The notes under the pieces were generated by a model. That model did no database searches and was not told the origin of the DNA. It was given only the letters and a program-made list of their open reading frames with translations. Source: Dirofilaria immitis (lineage: Eukaryota > Nematoda > Chromadorea > Rhabditida > Onchocercidae). Taken from it: a stretch of DNA of 64,000 nt. The position numbers were made by a program, and so were the translations under genes. The DNA lies in NCBI GenBank assembly GCA_024305405.1, contig JAKNDB010000070.1, positions 1,186,001 through 1,250,000 of the forward strand, written 5' to 3'. The number at the start of each line of letters is the position of its first letter. The stretch's first letter is position 1. Below, piece by piece: positions 26,290-41,100 of the stretch.

Positions 26290-26760
26290 TTTAAATCGCA
26301 AATGCAAATCTAATATATATATATACGTTGAATAAATGATAACAATTATCTTTGATCATTTATATATCATCGAATGATAATTAGAATTTTTAAAATACGA
26401 AAAAAGAAAAAATAGATTCAAACAATTCGCCATATATATATATTTTTTAAATTGCTATTGTTAATCTAATTCATATAATATACTGATTAAATGATAACAA
26501 TTATCTTTGATAACTTCAAATTATCTATCATTTAATAATAATTAGAATTTTAGAATGCGAAAAGGAAACAATTCGCTATATATGTATATAAATATATTTT
26601 TTTAAAAATGCAAATGCTAATCTAATTCATATAATATACTGATTAAATGATAACAATTATCTTTGATAACTTCAAATTATCTATCATTTAATAATAATTA
26701 GAATTTTTAGAATGCGGAAAAGAAATAGATTCAAACAATTCGCTATATATATATATATAA
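26290..26760. repeat. Three ~157-bp tandem copies
   Basis: Copies at about 26290-26445, 26446-26602 and 26603-26760 share ATGATAACAATTATCTTTGA, AATAATTAGAATTTT and CAAACAATTCGC followed by a TA run. The last two are most alike. They start about 350 bp upstream of the Ig gene start codon, so they could overlap its promoter. Confidence 0.85.
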
Positions 26761-28272
26761 CAATCAAATATTTTAATAATTTTTATTGATTTAAATTTAT
26801 AAATAAAATGATAAAATTTTATTTTAAAAATATTTCTGCGAATACAACAATATTTTATCAAAGGAAAAGTTAAAAATTTTTATTAAAAAAAAAAAAAACT
26901 AAAATCGAATGGAAAAATAAAAAACTTTTATTTTATTTATTTTTTTTTCATCAAAATGAACGAATGAAAATAAACGAAAAATTTGATAGGAAAAAAAAAA
27001 ACGATGGATGGATAGCTTTCATTTAGTGGAAAGTAAAGCAAAATAAACCAGATTTTTGAAGTAAACTCTAAAACATTAGCTAGCAAAAGTTTATCGAAGC
27101 AATTTGAGATCGATTTATGATAGCAAAAAAAAAAAGAGGGAAAAAAAAACGGAAAATAAGAGAAGTGAAGGACGGAACGGTGGTAATGTACATATGAAGT
27201 TAACAAACTATTCCCTTTATATATTTACTTTTTTCAAATATTGGTTAAAAAAAAATTTAGGCATTCTTATTTTTAGTTTTTGAAAATATTATAATATAAA
27301 TTAAAATTTATATAATTGTTTGGAAGTATATTGTAAATTAAATTAATAATTAATAACTGATAAAAATATTAATTGAAAATATTTTATTCAAAAGAAAATT
27401 AAAATTAAAAATTAATGCAAAAATTAAACATTTCCCAATGCTTGCTTAATCAATAATGTTGGTAAAATTTAATTATTTGTTAAATTTGTATTCCTCCATA
27501 GTTTTAATCACCAACTTATCCAAATTAAGGAAAACAAAAGACTGGTATTTCTGGAACTGGAACGATATAAATCTTTGGTAAGTTATCAAAATCAAGACTT
27601 TGTTTTGGTGTTTTTATCGATAATACAAAAAGATTAGAAGCATTGTTAATAATCAATCAATACTATCGTCACTTCATATATACATACACTTTTATTTACA
27701 TATATCTTTACTCAATAATGACTCATACAAGTTCCAGTATTTAGGCATAATCATGATTAAAGATTATCCCATATGATTAGGTAACTTGAATCAATCTAAT
27801 CTATTCATCTATGATCAGTACGATGATTCATTATCCGACACCACAAGGAATAATATTTGCAACAATTAATGTCGAAAGCAATGTTATACCTCGATCAGTC
27901 ACCAGCATCCAAATTAACGAAAACAGAAGTATATAATATATTTCTGGAACGTATAAATCTTTGATAAGTTTAGTGTTTCGCTTGATAACATAAAGTGTAG
28001 TGTTGTACTTAACGAAAAAATTTCTGTTTATTAAGATTTTGCTTAAAACAGCAAACAAAAAAATGTAATAATTTCTTCAGCCAACAGACAAATAGGAATA
28101 CATGTAATAAAGCATATTAAACCCGTAAGAAATGGAAAACAACATTCTGAAACTAATAAATTACAACAGATAAAAATGGACTAATTTTTTAAAAAAAAGA
28201 TGCAAAAAGAATTTTTTCATATCCCTAACAAGTATCAAAATTGACAACATTTAATCATTCTCAAAAACTTCG
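26761..28272. other. Intergenic DNA with a diverged duplication
   Basis: No exon is supported. A segment at 27510-27585 resembles 27899-27972: both carry ATCCAAATTAA(G/C)GAAAAC(A)A, TTTCTGGAAC and TATAAATCTTTG(G/A)TAAG. This region follows the SNAPC4 stop codon and precedes the tandem repeats of the Ig gene. Confidence 0.5.
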
Positions 28273-31200
28273 TCAGTTATCCAGTAGCAAGATCTCCAAC
28301 GAAAACTGGATGCTTAAGATGACGAAATTATCAGCTTTACTTCTTTGCTCTTCGAAATTTACCCTTCCCCTTTTCCTGTTATCCTTTTCTAGCAATTTGG
28401 GATCTGTTCGCTTCTTAGCTCTCTTTGACTTGACAACTTGTTCAATACTACTTTCAGCATCTTTCGCTGCTCTTCGTTTTCTTGTACTAGTTTTCGTCAC
28501 AGCTGATTCAGGAATTTCTGTTAGAGTATCATTTCGTTGAGAATCATCATCATCTAAAACTTTCTTGGATCGTCCTTTTTCGTTTTCGGAAGCAGATTGA
28601 CAACTTCACTGATTCCACCACTGGCAATTTCATCGATAACAGCATCTAATGCATCTTTCACTGCTTCTTCCGTAACATTTGTGTTAGCTCCTAAAATGAT
28701 CAATATAGGTATTAAACATGACCTATTAAATACACTATTATAAGGTATTAAATATGATTTCGGGATAAATTTGATTCCTTTCACTCCTTAAAATCGCTAA
28801 TAAGCCATTCGAAATAAGATTTTAAGTTACTATCCTTCTACTAAAAAGTAAAAAATTAAAAACTCACTGCTTTGTTGCGCGGCCATTCCATAAGTGGCAG
28901 GAATCTAAATCACATAAGATGAATGATTATTGAAGTACTAGGAAAAAGAATAATCTTCAGTTATTTTCATTTCAATGACGAATCCATTTAATTATAACTT
29001 TTCGCATATTTTATGACAATATATTGCAAAATAAAAAATCATCTAGATCAAATTTCAAAATTTACCACAAAATCACGTTCATATATTTTCTGAACAGCTG
29101 TACAAACTGATTCGATACATTCATCGATACGACGACTCATCACTTCAGTAATTTCCGATGGATCTAACTCAACAACGCTTGCTTCGCGAATATCTTCCTC
29201 TCCTATTTTTCTATCAGTAATATATCTTCGTGGCTAAAATTCAATTTATTTCTATATTTAAAGTTAAGAAATGCTAAAGAGAAGTGAAAGTTCCCTTTAA
29301 ACATTCAATAAAATTAATCAAGCAGAAGATAGATTGATCTACGGATTTGAAATTCGAATTATCAATTTGTGGAAGAGTATAACATCGCCATTTTTCACTA
29401 ATGATAGAATGCAAAAACGAATTAAGTTATCTAATATAATTTCTGTATTGATAATGATTACCCGCTTATACATCCGTTGCTTTAAAAATTCGCCAACACT
29501 CAATTCTGCAGTACAGTCATCATCAAACTCGTTTTCTGGAACCATTATTTGATCAGACGTTAGAGCACTTGTACCAGACTGCAGCTGATTGTGAAGTCGT
29601 ACTTTCAGGCTTTCCAAAGCCTGCTTTTGTTGGTTTTCTAATTTCGCAGTAGCAATTGAACGTAAATACATTCGCCTTTCCACGGAATCCTTACTCTCTA
29701 TTGAACGGTACAAAAGAATTGGCCAAAAAGTAATGTTCGCAACTTTGCCTGGAACTTTTTCTCATAGGATTTTTTTGCCAAAATAAGCGTTTAATTAGAA
29801 ATAGTATAAAAGAACATTATCTATAATTTTCGACCAGCAACTTGATCAAAAGTGTAAAAAGAATAACCTTAAGCAAAACGTATTCAGAATCCAAAGTAAT
29901 TTGCCGTGAGAGTTGCAAAAATATATTATCGTTTTGATCCTGAAATCTTATTTCAGTGATTTATTGAAACTATAAAAATTTTTCAGAAACGAATAAAGTT
30001 CAATAGAGAAAATGAAAAAAAAACTAAAAGGAAAGAGAGAAAACACACCGAAACTAGCGGTTCAAAGAATTCGCCAGCGGATTCTCGTAATAAATGAATT
30101 TGCTGCTGTAATAATTTAATTGTCAAACCACTAGGCAAATTAGTAAGAAATGATCAAACAGTCAATATTACAAAATTTTTTGGAAGATTGATGTTTCGTT
30201 ATGTTTAGATATCACAGTGACTAGAGATTAGCCATTTCGATTGAATCGAATAATTTCGATAATTACGATACTTGTATTATTCAAAAATTCCGATTTGTAA
30301 ATATATATTAGCATGTTTTAGTAAAAATTTTCAAGGCAGCAGCCATAAACCCATGTTTAAGACGAACATTGCAATATATTAAGTACCTAAATTATGCCAT
30401 GAATGACAACGTCCGAAAATTTTTGAAAATTTTCGTCATATTATTTTTTAATCCAAATCGATGTTCTTAACCTGAATATTATATTGCTTTGAAGAGAAAA
30501 TTTCTCCTAAACTGTTGATTGTCAAGAGCTGGAAGTCCTCAATACAATTTAAGGAATCATAACAAAGATAAAGGAATTAGTACAATTTAAGACAATTTAA
30601 GAGATCAAACAAAGATAAAGAAAATAGATACATCGGATCAGGTATGCTAATTAGTCACTAAATATTTCAATTATTACAATTTTAAATTATGTAATAGTCC
30701 GTTACCGTTGTTTCTCAATAAATGATGTACCTGAATATTTTCGTACAAATGTAATGATCCAGTGCAAGGCGGTATAGCAAATGCCTTAGTGCCACAAGAC
30801 AAAGCTTTATTTACATCAGCGATTAGAACCTAAAAAACTGCATTCGAGCAGAAAAGATAGAATAAATGCAAACAGAAAGCCTTCCTCTGACTTCTCAGAA
30901 TGAACGTAAAGAAAAAGCCTTCTTCTGACTGCTTTAATTTAAAGAAAAAATAAATCCAAAACACAAAAAAAAAGAAATTAAAACTACTAGTAGACCAACC
31001 GAATTAAGGTATCGGCCAACTTCATTAAGAACTTGACTTCTGGTAAGTTTCTTTTGATGCATACAATACTGCGAATTGTCACTTCGCTCAATTAAATCAC
31101 ATAATCCATTAATGACGTGATCTTTTGCAGCCTATAATAACTTTGAATTAAGACAAAACCTTTTTGTTGATGCTATCTGTCTAAAGGTAAATAAAACGAC

Positions 31201-34200
31201 CTTAGAAAATAATTAACATTACATTACTTGCACATTCGGTTGTATAATGGAAAATCGATATTAATAAAATGAAGCGATAAAATCTTCATTGATATCAACG
31301 CAGAACAAATGCTTAAAATTTCCAAAATATGAATAGACTCCAAATTAAGCATGCGCAATAATTTCATCAATAAAAAAAAATTAAGCAACCTCAGGATCAG
31401 TTTCTTGCAATACTTTGCATTTCTTATCGAATTCATCTTTTTCATGATGGGTAAGAAGCTCGTTTGCATGTCCGCTAAGGAATCTCTTATAATACTTCAG
31501 CAAAGCATTTTGTGTTGAACTATCCAAGTAACTAAAGAAATAGAATTTCAGAAAATTACAAAGAAATCTTACTGCCTTTAACTCTCACAAATCGAATTCT
31601 CCAATGTAAAATGCATATTTGCAAAGAAAGGTATTTATACAAACAAAAATTACGGGAATTAAGTATTTGCTAAAGACATCTATACTGGAAGACCTTCATT
31701 TTTTAAAACAATTATCTTATTTATTAATCAGGACTAAAATGTCGCACTATTCTTCACAGACCAGTTTGCGTCATTAGTAAAATTACAGTCCGATCATTCC
31801 TAATAATTCTTACCTGCTATTGAATTGCAACTTATCGCTCAATAATTTCCAAATGGACTGATCATCTTTCACATCATTTTCCAGACGTTTTTCACGGACT
31901 TCATTCAGAAATTGCATTACCATTATTCTATGTTCAGGTGCCATCGCAGATAATGCCTCCATTTCATCGACACTTAAGGCTCGCTGTAACAGAATTAATT
32001 CATGAAATATCGAGAGAAAACATATCATATTAATTTCTTTCCCGAAAATGCACATAACTTAAAAAATTTAACTATTGAAAACTTTGTCATACTGAAGCAA
32101 GATAACAAACATTTTAGAATAAACAACAATTCTTATTAGACATCCATATTCTCCGTGATGAACTTTTCCGGGAAAAATTCAGCACGCCGAAAGTATGCAA
32201 TTTTTCAGTGCAAAACACTAGTACTGCATACTGCAGGTCGGATTCAACGAATGCATTGAAGACTCATGACGACATTAAGAATTTATTAAATTAATTTAGG
32301 TCATTAATGCTTTTTAATTCGAGATTGCTAGGAGAAAAAATTACCATATCAAATGAATTCATAACTTGTTCTGCCAAACCTCCTTTACCATCGGCCGCTA
32401 AAAGCTTTCGGAATGTCGCTTCAACCTAAATAATGCAAATCTAAAATATATATATGCTTAAATATAATTTAAACAAATTAAATCAATATATTTGATATAA
32501 CTCAAGCCAGTTAATCATCCATTAAAAACTAAATTCCCATCGCTTAGTAAATACAATTTATACTTTTTCATCAGAATCGAATAATAAACGCCAAAACATT
32601 AATTACTTCTTGCCGACGATATTTGCCTTTCCAACTGAAACGTCTGAATGGATATGTGCGGCACTCCGAAGCTAGCTAAAATAAATTTAATATATGACCA
32701 GCAAGAAATGATGAAAAGGGTAGGAAAAAATGTTGAAGCAAACCTATAATAAAAATTTAGACAACGTTAACCTTGACTTTTGCTGAAAGAAGTGATCGAA
32801 AGCGTGATTTGCAATGTGAAGCAGGACGACCTGGGAGCATTGTTGAAATTCTCGACCACTCGCCTTAAAAGCACGCCAATTTTGCATTGTTTTTCTAACT
32901 GAACTGTAAAAAATCTGGAGACATTATATTTATACTACCAACCTTTTCCAAAAATTCTTACTCCTCAAGCAATTTATCAACTTCATCTACTGACCACGGC
33001 TCTGCTTTTATACTTTTGTCCAATACATTTACCCATCTGAAATATAGTAAATACAAATTGAAAATCAGTGCAAATCCAAGATTTCTTCAAGAAGAAATGG
33101 CATACCTATCACGGCACTGCGAATCACTTCTTCCTGGAACACATGACGCTACTTTTATCCAGTCTTTGGTTCCAAATCGACTTACGGAACATGTCAAAAG
33201 CTATAATTTATACACTTAAAGCACCAACTTTCAAAATTCCAGTTCAAATTCTAAGATATCCTCAATGTTTGTCACAATATGACCTTGAATTCCTGAATTT
33301 CAGGAGAATACAACACATTAAAGAAAATTAAGAAATTTCGGACAATATGCATAAGAAGTAGCCAAAAGAAAGCATAAGATATAATAAAATTACCACATCC
33401 TCACTTGCATCCCATCTACCAAATTTAATATCGGTATCAAGCGCTCGTCTATATCGAATTGTGCATTGCTGTCGTGATCTTTCCTCCATGTAATGAGAAA
33501 CTAAAACAAATATTCAAACGTTCTTCATTTTAAAATTTTCAACATAATTTAATAAAAGATCCAAAGAATCGAAATTCAAATGCTTACTTTTCTCCCAATT
33601 CATTTTACCGTTCACCTGCATGCAATGCGCTAAAGTCATCAATTGTGCATCCTCTTCCTTTGTCCATGATCTGAAATAATTCCATAAAGAAAAGGAGATT
33701 AATTCAAATTATATAATAATTTGATGACACAGCCGGTATTTTCCAGGTGATTCATTTTTTTGCAGGCATTTTACAAACCTCTCTACTATAATGCTCCAAA
33801 GCAAAAACTTGATAAGATTCGAAAAGTAATTAAGCATGACTGATTCAAATACAACATCGACGAAACTTTTGAATAACCAATTTAATATAATCATATTGAC
33901 CTGACTTATAAATTATCCAACCTTTATTGTACAACAAGCTTGCCGATAATACTGCTACATTACAGATCGAAACGATTATGCATCTAAATTTTAAAGAAGT
34001 CCCACTTCGCCAACTGTTTGATCCTTATTTTCCTAGTCAGTTCAGGTTTTTCTAATGGAAAGATTCCAGTAACAAAGATAACTACATCGACAAACGAACC
34101 GTCCAATATTGTCGACATCCAATTCACTTCTGAATTTTACAAAACATTGAAAAGCTGTACGATTTGTGCCTAATCGTTCAGCGATTACATTCCAATTATT

Positions 34201-36749
34201 CCATCTTCCAGCACAATCCTTTAAACGCTGTATTTCATGAGAGGACCAAGGCTCTTTTGACCATCGCGGACACTGCTCATTGATCCATTTCAATCGTAGT
34301 TGCCTCGGCGTTCGATTTCCGAGAAACTGCATTAAACAATTAATTCCAGTGCTTATTCAAATCCATATATGAAAAATTTACAGATTAAACAAATGAAAAT
34401 TCAACTAGCAAATAGTTAACGTAATAATTCGACGATCAACACCAGATCCTATTTCAGCAGATCCTCTTATATCTGTTTTCTAGGGAAATTAGTCCATCAT
34501 CAATATAAATCAAAAGATTTTATACTGAACGAATAAACAGAACATTTTGTATTTCTTTTCCTGTAACTGAACTGTAAAAAATAAAAAAATTACATCAACT
34601 TTTGCAATCTTCGCCCAATCTACTTCAGAATAATCGCCCAATAATATCTCGTTTTCTGGTAAATTTCTAAAAATAATGATAAAAAAAAGGAACGAATCGA
34701 TCATCATTCAGTCATCATTGGAAAATAAAGAACATTCTCTCTATTAAACGTTACCTTCGTCGCTTAAAACTTAACATCAATAAAAATCTACCAGTTCGCA
34801 TAAAGCTTACTTGTGATATGAAATTAAACGTTCCAACTCAGTAATAGTACTGTTCCACTCAGCTATCTGTTCCGCCGATGTCTCCTGCCCTGCGGTACGA
34901 ATTTTCTCCGTAAACATTTCTTTCCTTTAACAGAGAACATTAGAATAGCTATCATAATTAACATTCGTATTATTCGTATTATGAAAGCATCTATTCAATC
35001 TATTTCTTATTCAAATCATCATCTCGCTGAATGGATAAAAAAGTGGTCTTGATTTTTTTATGCCACATGTTGTCTTCATTAAAAAATGAATGAACAAGTA
35101 ACGAGTGATCAGTCGATGATTTAAAAAATGACCTCTGAATAAGAGGTTGAATACGAATTTCAACCAGTGATTTCCGCACTGCGTTTGACAATAGTTGACA
35201 TTCCTTTATTGACCCTGTAATTACACAGAATACGTTGAATAAATCCCATGCACTGTCTAACACTTCGAAAACATTTCATGTTCGGTAATTTACATAAATA
35301 ATAATGAAATAAATTTTAAATGCAATTAAATACATACATTTCTTTTCTTCTTTTACCAAAGGATCATATTCTCGACGAAAAACCTTTAGCTCATATTCTT
35401 CATTCTTTGGTGGCTCCTTTAAAAAAAATTTGAATATTTCAAACCTTATTTTAAAATTTTGAATTTTATAAATATTAAATATCAATTAATGAAAATATAA
35501 ACCGTTTATTTTAAAGCAAAAACATCCTTTTTTTCTGATGAAAGAAAACAATTCACTTGTTAAATATTAAAACTCTAGCAATAATAAAGATATTTCAGCA
35601 TATAAAATAAAATTCGTGTTCACCATTTCATGAGAATCCCGAAAATATGGAAATAAAAATCGTGAAACTGGTACTTTCTTTATATTAACTCGTGATCCAT
35701 GCTCTGTTGTTTGCCGTAACTTAGCCTTCAACAATTTCTGCAAAAAAATTTTTAAAGATAAAAAATGAACATGGCTTTCAAAAGATTCAAAAAAATTACT
35801 TGTGCTTCACGATTCTTAGATATAGCTAATGTAACACGCTGGATCAAATTCACCAAAGTTTCATTAAATGCTTCATTGATTGCCAGAAGAGTATTCAACT
35901 CATCCATTGTAATGGATAAACCATTCCCAGTGCTGACATCCTAAAAACTTTATTATATGTTTCATACAGATGCAATTACTCATTCATACGCTTCGAATTT
36001 TATTAAAAACCGAATATTTCAATTTCTATCTTTCCCTAACAAAAATTTTGGCTACATTTCTTTACGCAACAAATAAATGTACATATACACAATAAATACA
36101 TTTTGAAATATTATTCGAAATTTTAATAAAATCCGAAAATGTTAGCAATCTGTCGGGAGAATATTATGATAATAGGAATATTCAGATAAAGTGCTCATGT
36201 GAAAAAACTCGATCGAACATTTTTCCAAAGTATCTACCGAATTGTTCAATTGCAACGTATTACTTTCTTCCATTTCTGCAAGTACCAAATCCAAATCATC
36301 ATCCACTGAAAAATGAATTCTTTGATTTATCGGAAACCAATATAAATAAATAATTTTGTTTACTATCCCTGATTAAGATATGATTTCAGAGATAATGCTT
36401 ATGCATCATTTGCATTGCTACATCATCTCCCACAAATAGTTTATTCATTTATAATTTATGAATGATTTCTACTCTTTAAGCTGTCAAATCCAACGCTTTT
36501 ATTATCTCTTAGGGATCATCCGCAAAATATCCGAAAAGGAATTAGATAGAAGACTTTGACAAAGAAAAATTGAGGTTAATACTACTCGCCAGTCTCCGAT
36601 AATTTGTTCGTTTGTTGTCGTCGACTAGGACCAGGTTGATTATCATTTACATTTATATCTTCATTGGCAACCACTGTACAACTTCTTTTATCATCTTGAA
36701 TATTTAATGTCAAATTCGACATGTCCGTTCCGTCTGTCAGCTCATTCAT
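28273..36749 (-). CDS. SNAPC4: snRNA-activating complex subunit 4 (Myb repeats)
   Basis: Largest subunit of SNAPc, which binds the proximal sequence element of snRNA genes in the nucleus. Twenty-six exons between 36749 and 28273 give about 1,140 residues. After an acidic N-terminus come MDELNTLLAINEAFNETL (35940-35800) and VSRFLFPYFRD (35737-35624). Myb-type repeats follow: WSKEPWSSHEIQRLKD...LGTNRTAFQC (34326-34100), SWTKEEDAQLM...SRQQCTIRYRRA (33670-33394), GRWDASEDV...VPGRSDSQCRDR (33200-33106) and EPWSVDEVDKLLEE...LPGRPASHCKSR (33036-32772). The C-terminal half is helical and less conserved, ending in a basic KR-rich tail. Single-base gaps occur at 28576-28580, 29725-29729 and 32863-32864. 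The join between exons 30829-30731 and 30130-30049 is out of phase and unresolved. Intron 1 appears to use a GC donor (36588-36589). A TTTTAG acceptor two bases before the ATG may receive a spliced leader. Confidence 0.88.
36588..36589 (-). other. Non-canonical GC splice donor, SNAPC4 intron 1
   Basis: On the minus strand the exon ends ...GAGACTG and the intron begins GCGAGT, the GTGAGT consensus with C at position +2. Only this donor leaves phase 1, as needed for the next exon (36305-36238). The nearby GT donor (GTAGTA) would create a stop two codons later. Confidence 0.6.
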
Positions 36750-38154
36750 GTCTAAAATATTATTAAATATCAGAGAATAAAACCTCAAATTAAAAATATC
36801 GAAATTAACGCAGTAACCAACGATTAACGCTCCCTAATAAGAAGTGAATGTTGAGATTATACATTACAAAACAGCCAAAATTTAAGCAACTAATCGATTA
36901 CCGACGATCCGCAAAAAGTTCACAATGACAACATTTAACGGTTTTCTAACTTCTTAACCATCTGTTTTCGTTAGTCATCTAGCTAATGTTTATTGTACCA
37001 ATAAGTTACGCAATCACCAACAAAAATATGTTGCGTAAGGTATAAGAACGGGAAAAAGTAACAAATAATAAAATATGCAGAAATATCTAACGAAAATCCG
37101 ACAAATAAAAATAAAAAAAAGGAAACACCAAACTTTTGTTGTTTTTGTTGGTGATTGCACAACTTATCTTTTTTTTAAAGTAGAAAATTATGGATAAAAT
37201 AATATCGAATTTTTATGCTCTAAATTGATATTCATCAAATCGATTACAATACATAAACGCTTTGAAGCGCAAAATTATTCTAAAAGAAATTAACAGACTA
37301 AAACTTGAAATATTTTGACCAGTAGTTTTGCTTTGCATGCATGACATGAATAATTCAATCTCTCTGGAAAAAATTTCAAAATTTTATCGCAGAATGTGAA
37401 TAAATGCAACTATGGAGAATTAGAAAAAGATGAACAAATAAACGATAAAAGAATACCCGAAAAATGATCAAATTTTCAATTCGAAAGATGAAGTGGACTA
37501 AAGAAACATGAAAACATGTTAAGGGAAAATTAATAACTTTTCATAACAAGAAATGGAAAAAAGGAGGTAAACTAAAAGTGAATAAAAACATTATCATGGT
37601 AAATAAAGAAAATCAAAGCACTTAACGAAGCAATATTTCATAACAGGTAATACGTCTCATAAACACTGATTAAGGACCTAACAGTTTACTATAGTATCTC
37701 TGTTTCGCTTATACTTTTTTAACTCCCACTACTGTTTTCAGAGATAAAACTAATTAGATAAAAGTGGGCTAAACTTGGAAGAATCACTATCATTCCCAAT
37801 AATTTTTTTTTCCTTCAAGAGCAATACTCAAATGATGTCTTACTTCTGCTTTCTTGAATTTAATTATATCTTGTGTTCAGAATTCTTTCAAAAAAAAAAA
37901 AAGAAAAAAAGCAAACGATACTTACACATCACGTGAAAGACTTAATGCTAAAAAATTTTTCAATCTAATTTCTCCTAAATTATACATATGCAGGCACTAA
38001 TTATCATCTCTTCACCGAATACTCTTCATTTGAGAAGCGGTTTTCGAGAAGTCTGGAAAGAAAAAACATAAGATTAAGAAATAATTATCTAAAAGAACAT
38101 TTTTTTGAATAGACTTTCAGACAGTCAAACTTCAAGTAAAAAGACCTCCACGAC
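36750..38154. other. Intergenic DNA between PPP1R21 and SNAPC4
   Basis: No exon supported. It holds the 26-bp inverted repeat described at 37001-37167, and the promoter of SNAPC4 at its left end. The 1.4-kb spacing between same-strand genes is longer than typical nematode operon gaps. Confidence 0.55.
37001..37167. repeat. 26-bp inverted repeat (possible MITE)
   Basis: Left arm 37001-37026 and right arm 37142-37167 are reverse complements at 24 of 26 positions (core GCAATCACCAACAAAAA), with 115 bp between. The two differences are adjacent. No target-site duplication was found. A similar GGTGATTGCACAA word occurs near 55080. Confidence 0.85.
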
Positions 38155-41100
38155 TTAGCGAGCGTTAATATTATCAATTTCAGCACAAACCTGCTTAGTC
38201 GAGGTTACTCCATTCAATACATCTTTGAAAGAATTTAGTGCTTTCGACTGCTCGTCTAGTTTAGTATTTAAATTGGCAATATGTTCATGTAAACTCTGTA
38301 GTTGCATTTCGTAACTTTTTCGTGTCGTTTCCAGCTCTTCCTGAAACATTTTATTTTTATCCGAGTTTTAAAACTTATTCTTCAAAATCTTTCAATTTAG
38401 TGAAAGATTGAATAATCACTATTCTACTAGTTAAGAAAACCTTCAATTCTGCTTCCCTTGCAGTTAAACAATTTAGTTCCTCGCGCAGCGCTTCATTCTC
38501 TTGCTTTGATAGTTTGGCTAATTTCAGCAAATCCTTACACTGAAATAGATATTTGCATTTTTCTTAAAAACAATGATATATTGATAAACGAATCAAAGGG
38601 TTAAAAAATGAAATATAGCAAAAGTGGACAGAACAAAAAGATTTGAAATAGGTATAACAAACTTCATGCTTATAATAATAGGCTCGACTGCGAGTATACT
38701 GAATATCAGCATGCAAATCACCAATTCGTTCTTCGAAATATGAACAAATTACATCTGCATCCTTACTAGAAAATTCTGATACAGCAGTTCCGCATTCCGG
38801 TGATCTAAACAATAAGGTATCTTTAACAGAAGCAATATTAGTTACGATTTTTATTACACATCTCAGAATATTTGTGAAGTCAATATTTCGCTCTGTTATA
38901 AGCAAACCTTACAAAAACTAATTTAATAATACTACGATTCCTAAGGATTGAAAACTTTTATCATACTAACTCTAGTTTCGTTTTAAGAAGTTCATAATTC
39001 ACAAGGATCCGCTCTTTTCTTTTTCCAATTCAATAATTCTCTTCGTTGCTAACTCTATCTGCAAAAATAAGCCAAATTTATATCGCTTAAAAAAATACAT
39101 AAAAATACATAACCATAAATCTCCAAAAATTCTAAAATTTTATCCTGAGACAAATTTGCTTTAATGAATAAAGCTTCTATCGAATTAAAAGTTATATTCG
39201 ATCATAAATTAGGATCACACGAAATTAAATGCAAGATTATGTTATAAAATAAAGTGAAAAGCATACTTCAGATTTCCAAAAATCAGTAGCTGATTGCGCA
39301 CATTTGTTCTTTGACGATTGGCGCTGCAATAAAATTTCTCTATCCATTTTTTTAACACTAGCAGTAAGTAAAGTTATATTCGATGTCCACATTAATATAC
39401 GTTAATTAAAATTATAATATAACAAATATACCTCCTCATGTTCAGCTTCGTCATCATTTTTGCTAATTAGCACCTCTATATCACTATTTGGCGGCGCAGA
39501 AACCAATGAAGGAGATTCAACTTTTGTGTTCTGGGGAACAATGTTTTCTCTAGAACTCGAACTTTTAGCTTATAAATTCAAGTCACACGTGTTTATCTCC
39601 CATATAATCTAATATTACAACATACTCTTTTAAATGACTAGAATTCATAATCAATTGGACAAGTGCGACAAAGCGATTCAAATTGCGATGCAATGATGTC
39701 AAACAACTACTTATACACTCGTTGACACAGCATAATCGTTTCGTCGCCGTCGGGATGCGATTTTCGTTGAAAATTTTTGCCGTGTAAGCACGACCACAAT
39801 CTACAGAAAAAAAAGAGTTCTCAGGAATTTTTTTATATATCTTTAATAATATCTATTATATTTTTTAAATGTAAACATCATCTAACATATTAAATAAATT
39901 TCTCTAATTATACCTGCTAACGATACCCTCAATTTTTCGACCAATGTAAACAACTCCAATGGAGACTGATTGCATTCAATTTGTCGAGAAAGTGCACTGA
40001 GAGATTGAAGGAGTGAGAGAAATGAAGCAATCAATCTTCATTACATTTGCTTAAATTCGCTCCACACCAAGATACCTGATTTTCATTAGCACCGCTTTCA
40101 CAGAATAGTTCTTGCCATTCCTGCAATTAAAATCAAATGTTGATAAAAGCGGCACTTCTTGATTATACAATGATGAGCTTTATTTGGGGAAAGGGATTAT
40201 AATAGTAATAACTATACAAGATATTTCTTAAGATGAACTCAAGAATTATTATTTCAATTCATGTGATTAAATTGCTTCATCAGATATTCATTACCATGAT
40301 CTTAATTTTGGAAGTTTTTCTCTTTTTTTTTGACGGAAAGGAAATCACGAATGTGACAAAATAAACATTATAATACAGAATAAATTAAACGTTGCAATTC
40401 TCATAAAGAAATATATTGCTATTCATAAAAACAATGACTAATTAATAAGCTTACCTCACAAGAATGTAATGCTTCAGTAATAACTGAAGTAATTTTTGAG
40501 CATTCGGCAGATAAGTTACAATCATCATCAACGGTTTTTACCAAAATATTTTCAATGCTGCTTGAACAAGCTTCAAACATATCACAACTTGATAACAGTC
40601 GACATCCATACTACAAGAAAAAAGAAAATGACCAATAATAAACTTATCTTAGTTCAATAGATTTGATGTTGCTACTGTAATAAAAGATTTACACGTTTAG
40701 AATTCACTTTAAATTCTCTTCCTTTTGTATTCCTCGTCAAGCTTTTTGAAATGTCATGAATACTATGACCGATATAGATGAATCATGAAACAATATCTCT
40801 TGCAATAGGTGATAACTGCTACTTTGAAACTTCCGATAGCATATCAATTCTAGCTTAAGTTTAGTGAAACAAGCAAAACCATCAAAAAAATAGTTCTTTT
40901 GCAATTACTACAAATGATCTTTACTTCCTCACCAGAAGCGTTCTGTCCGGTAATTTTTCCATGTTACTATCATTAGGATAGATTGTGGAACGTTGTTCAA
41001 ATAACTGCAATAAATTTGCAAATCCAGCTGCTAGCATCTTTGCTATACGTAGTGCATCTAGCCATAAAACTTGCAACGTCTCCTTCATTGCAACAGCTTC

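Noticed and set aside
26937..27206. 89-codon open frame rich in F, Y and S on the minus strand
   Set aside because: Composition is that of translated A/T runs; it has no domain or splice context, and lies in repeat-rich intergenic DNA.
28241..28540. 99-codon plus-strand open frame
   Set aside because: Antisense shadow of the basic C-terminal exon of SNAPC4.
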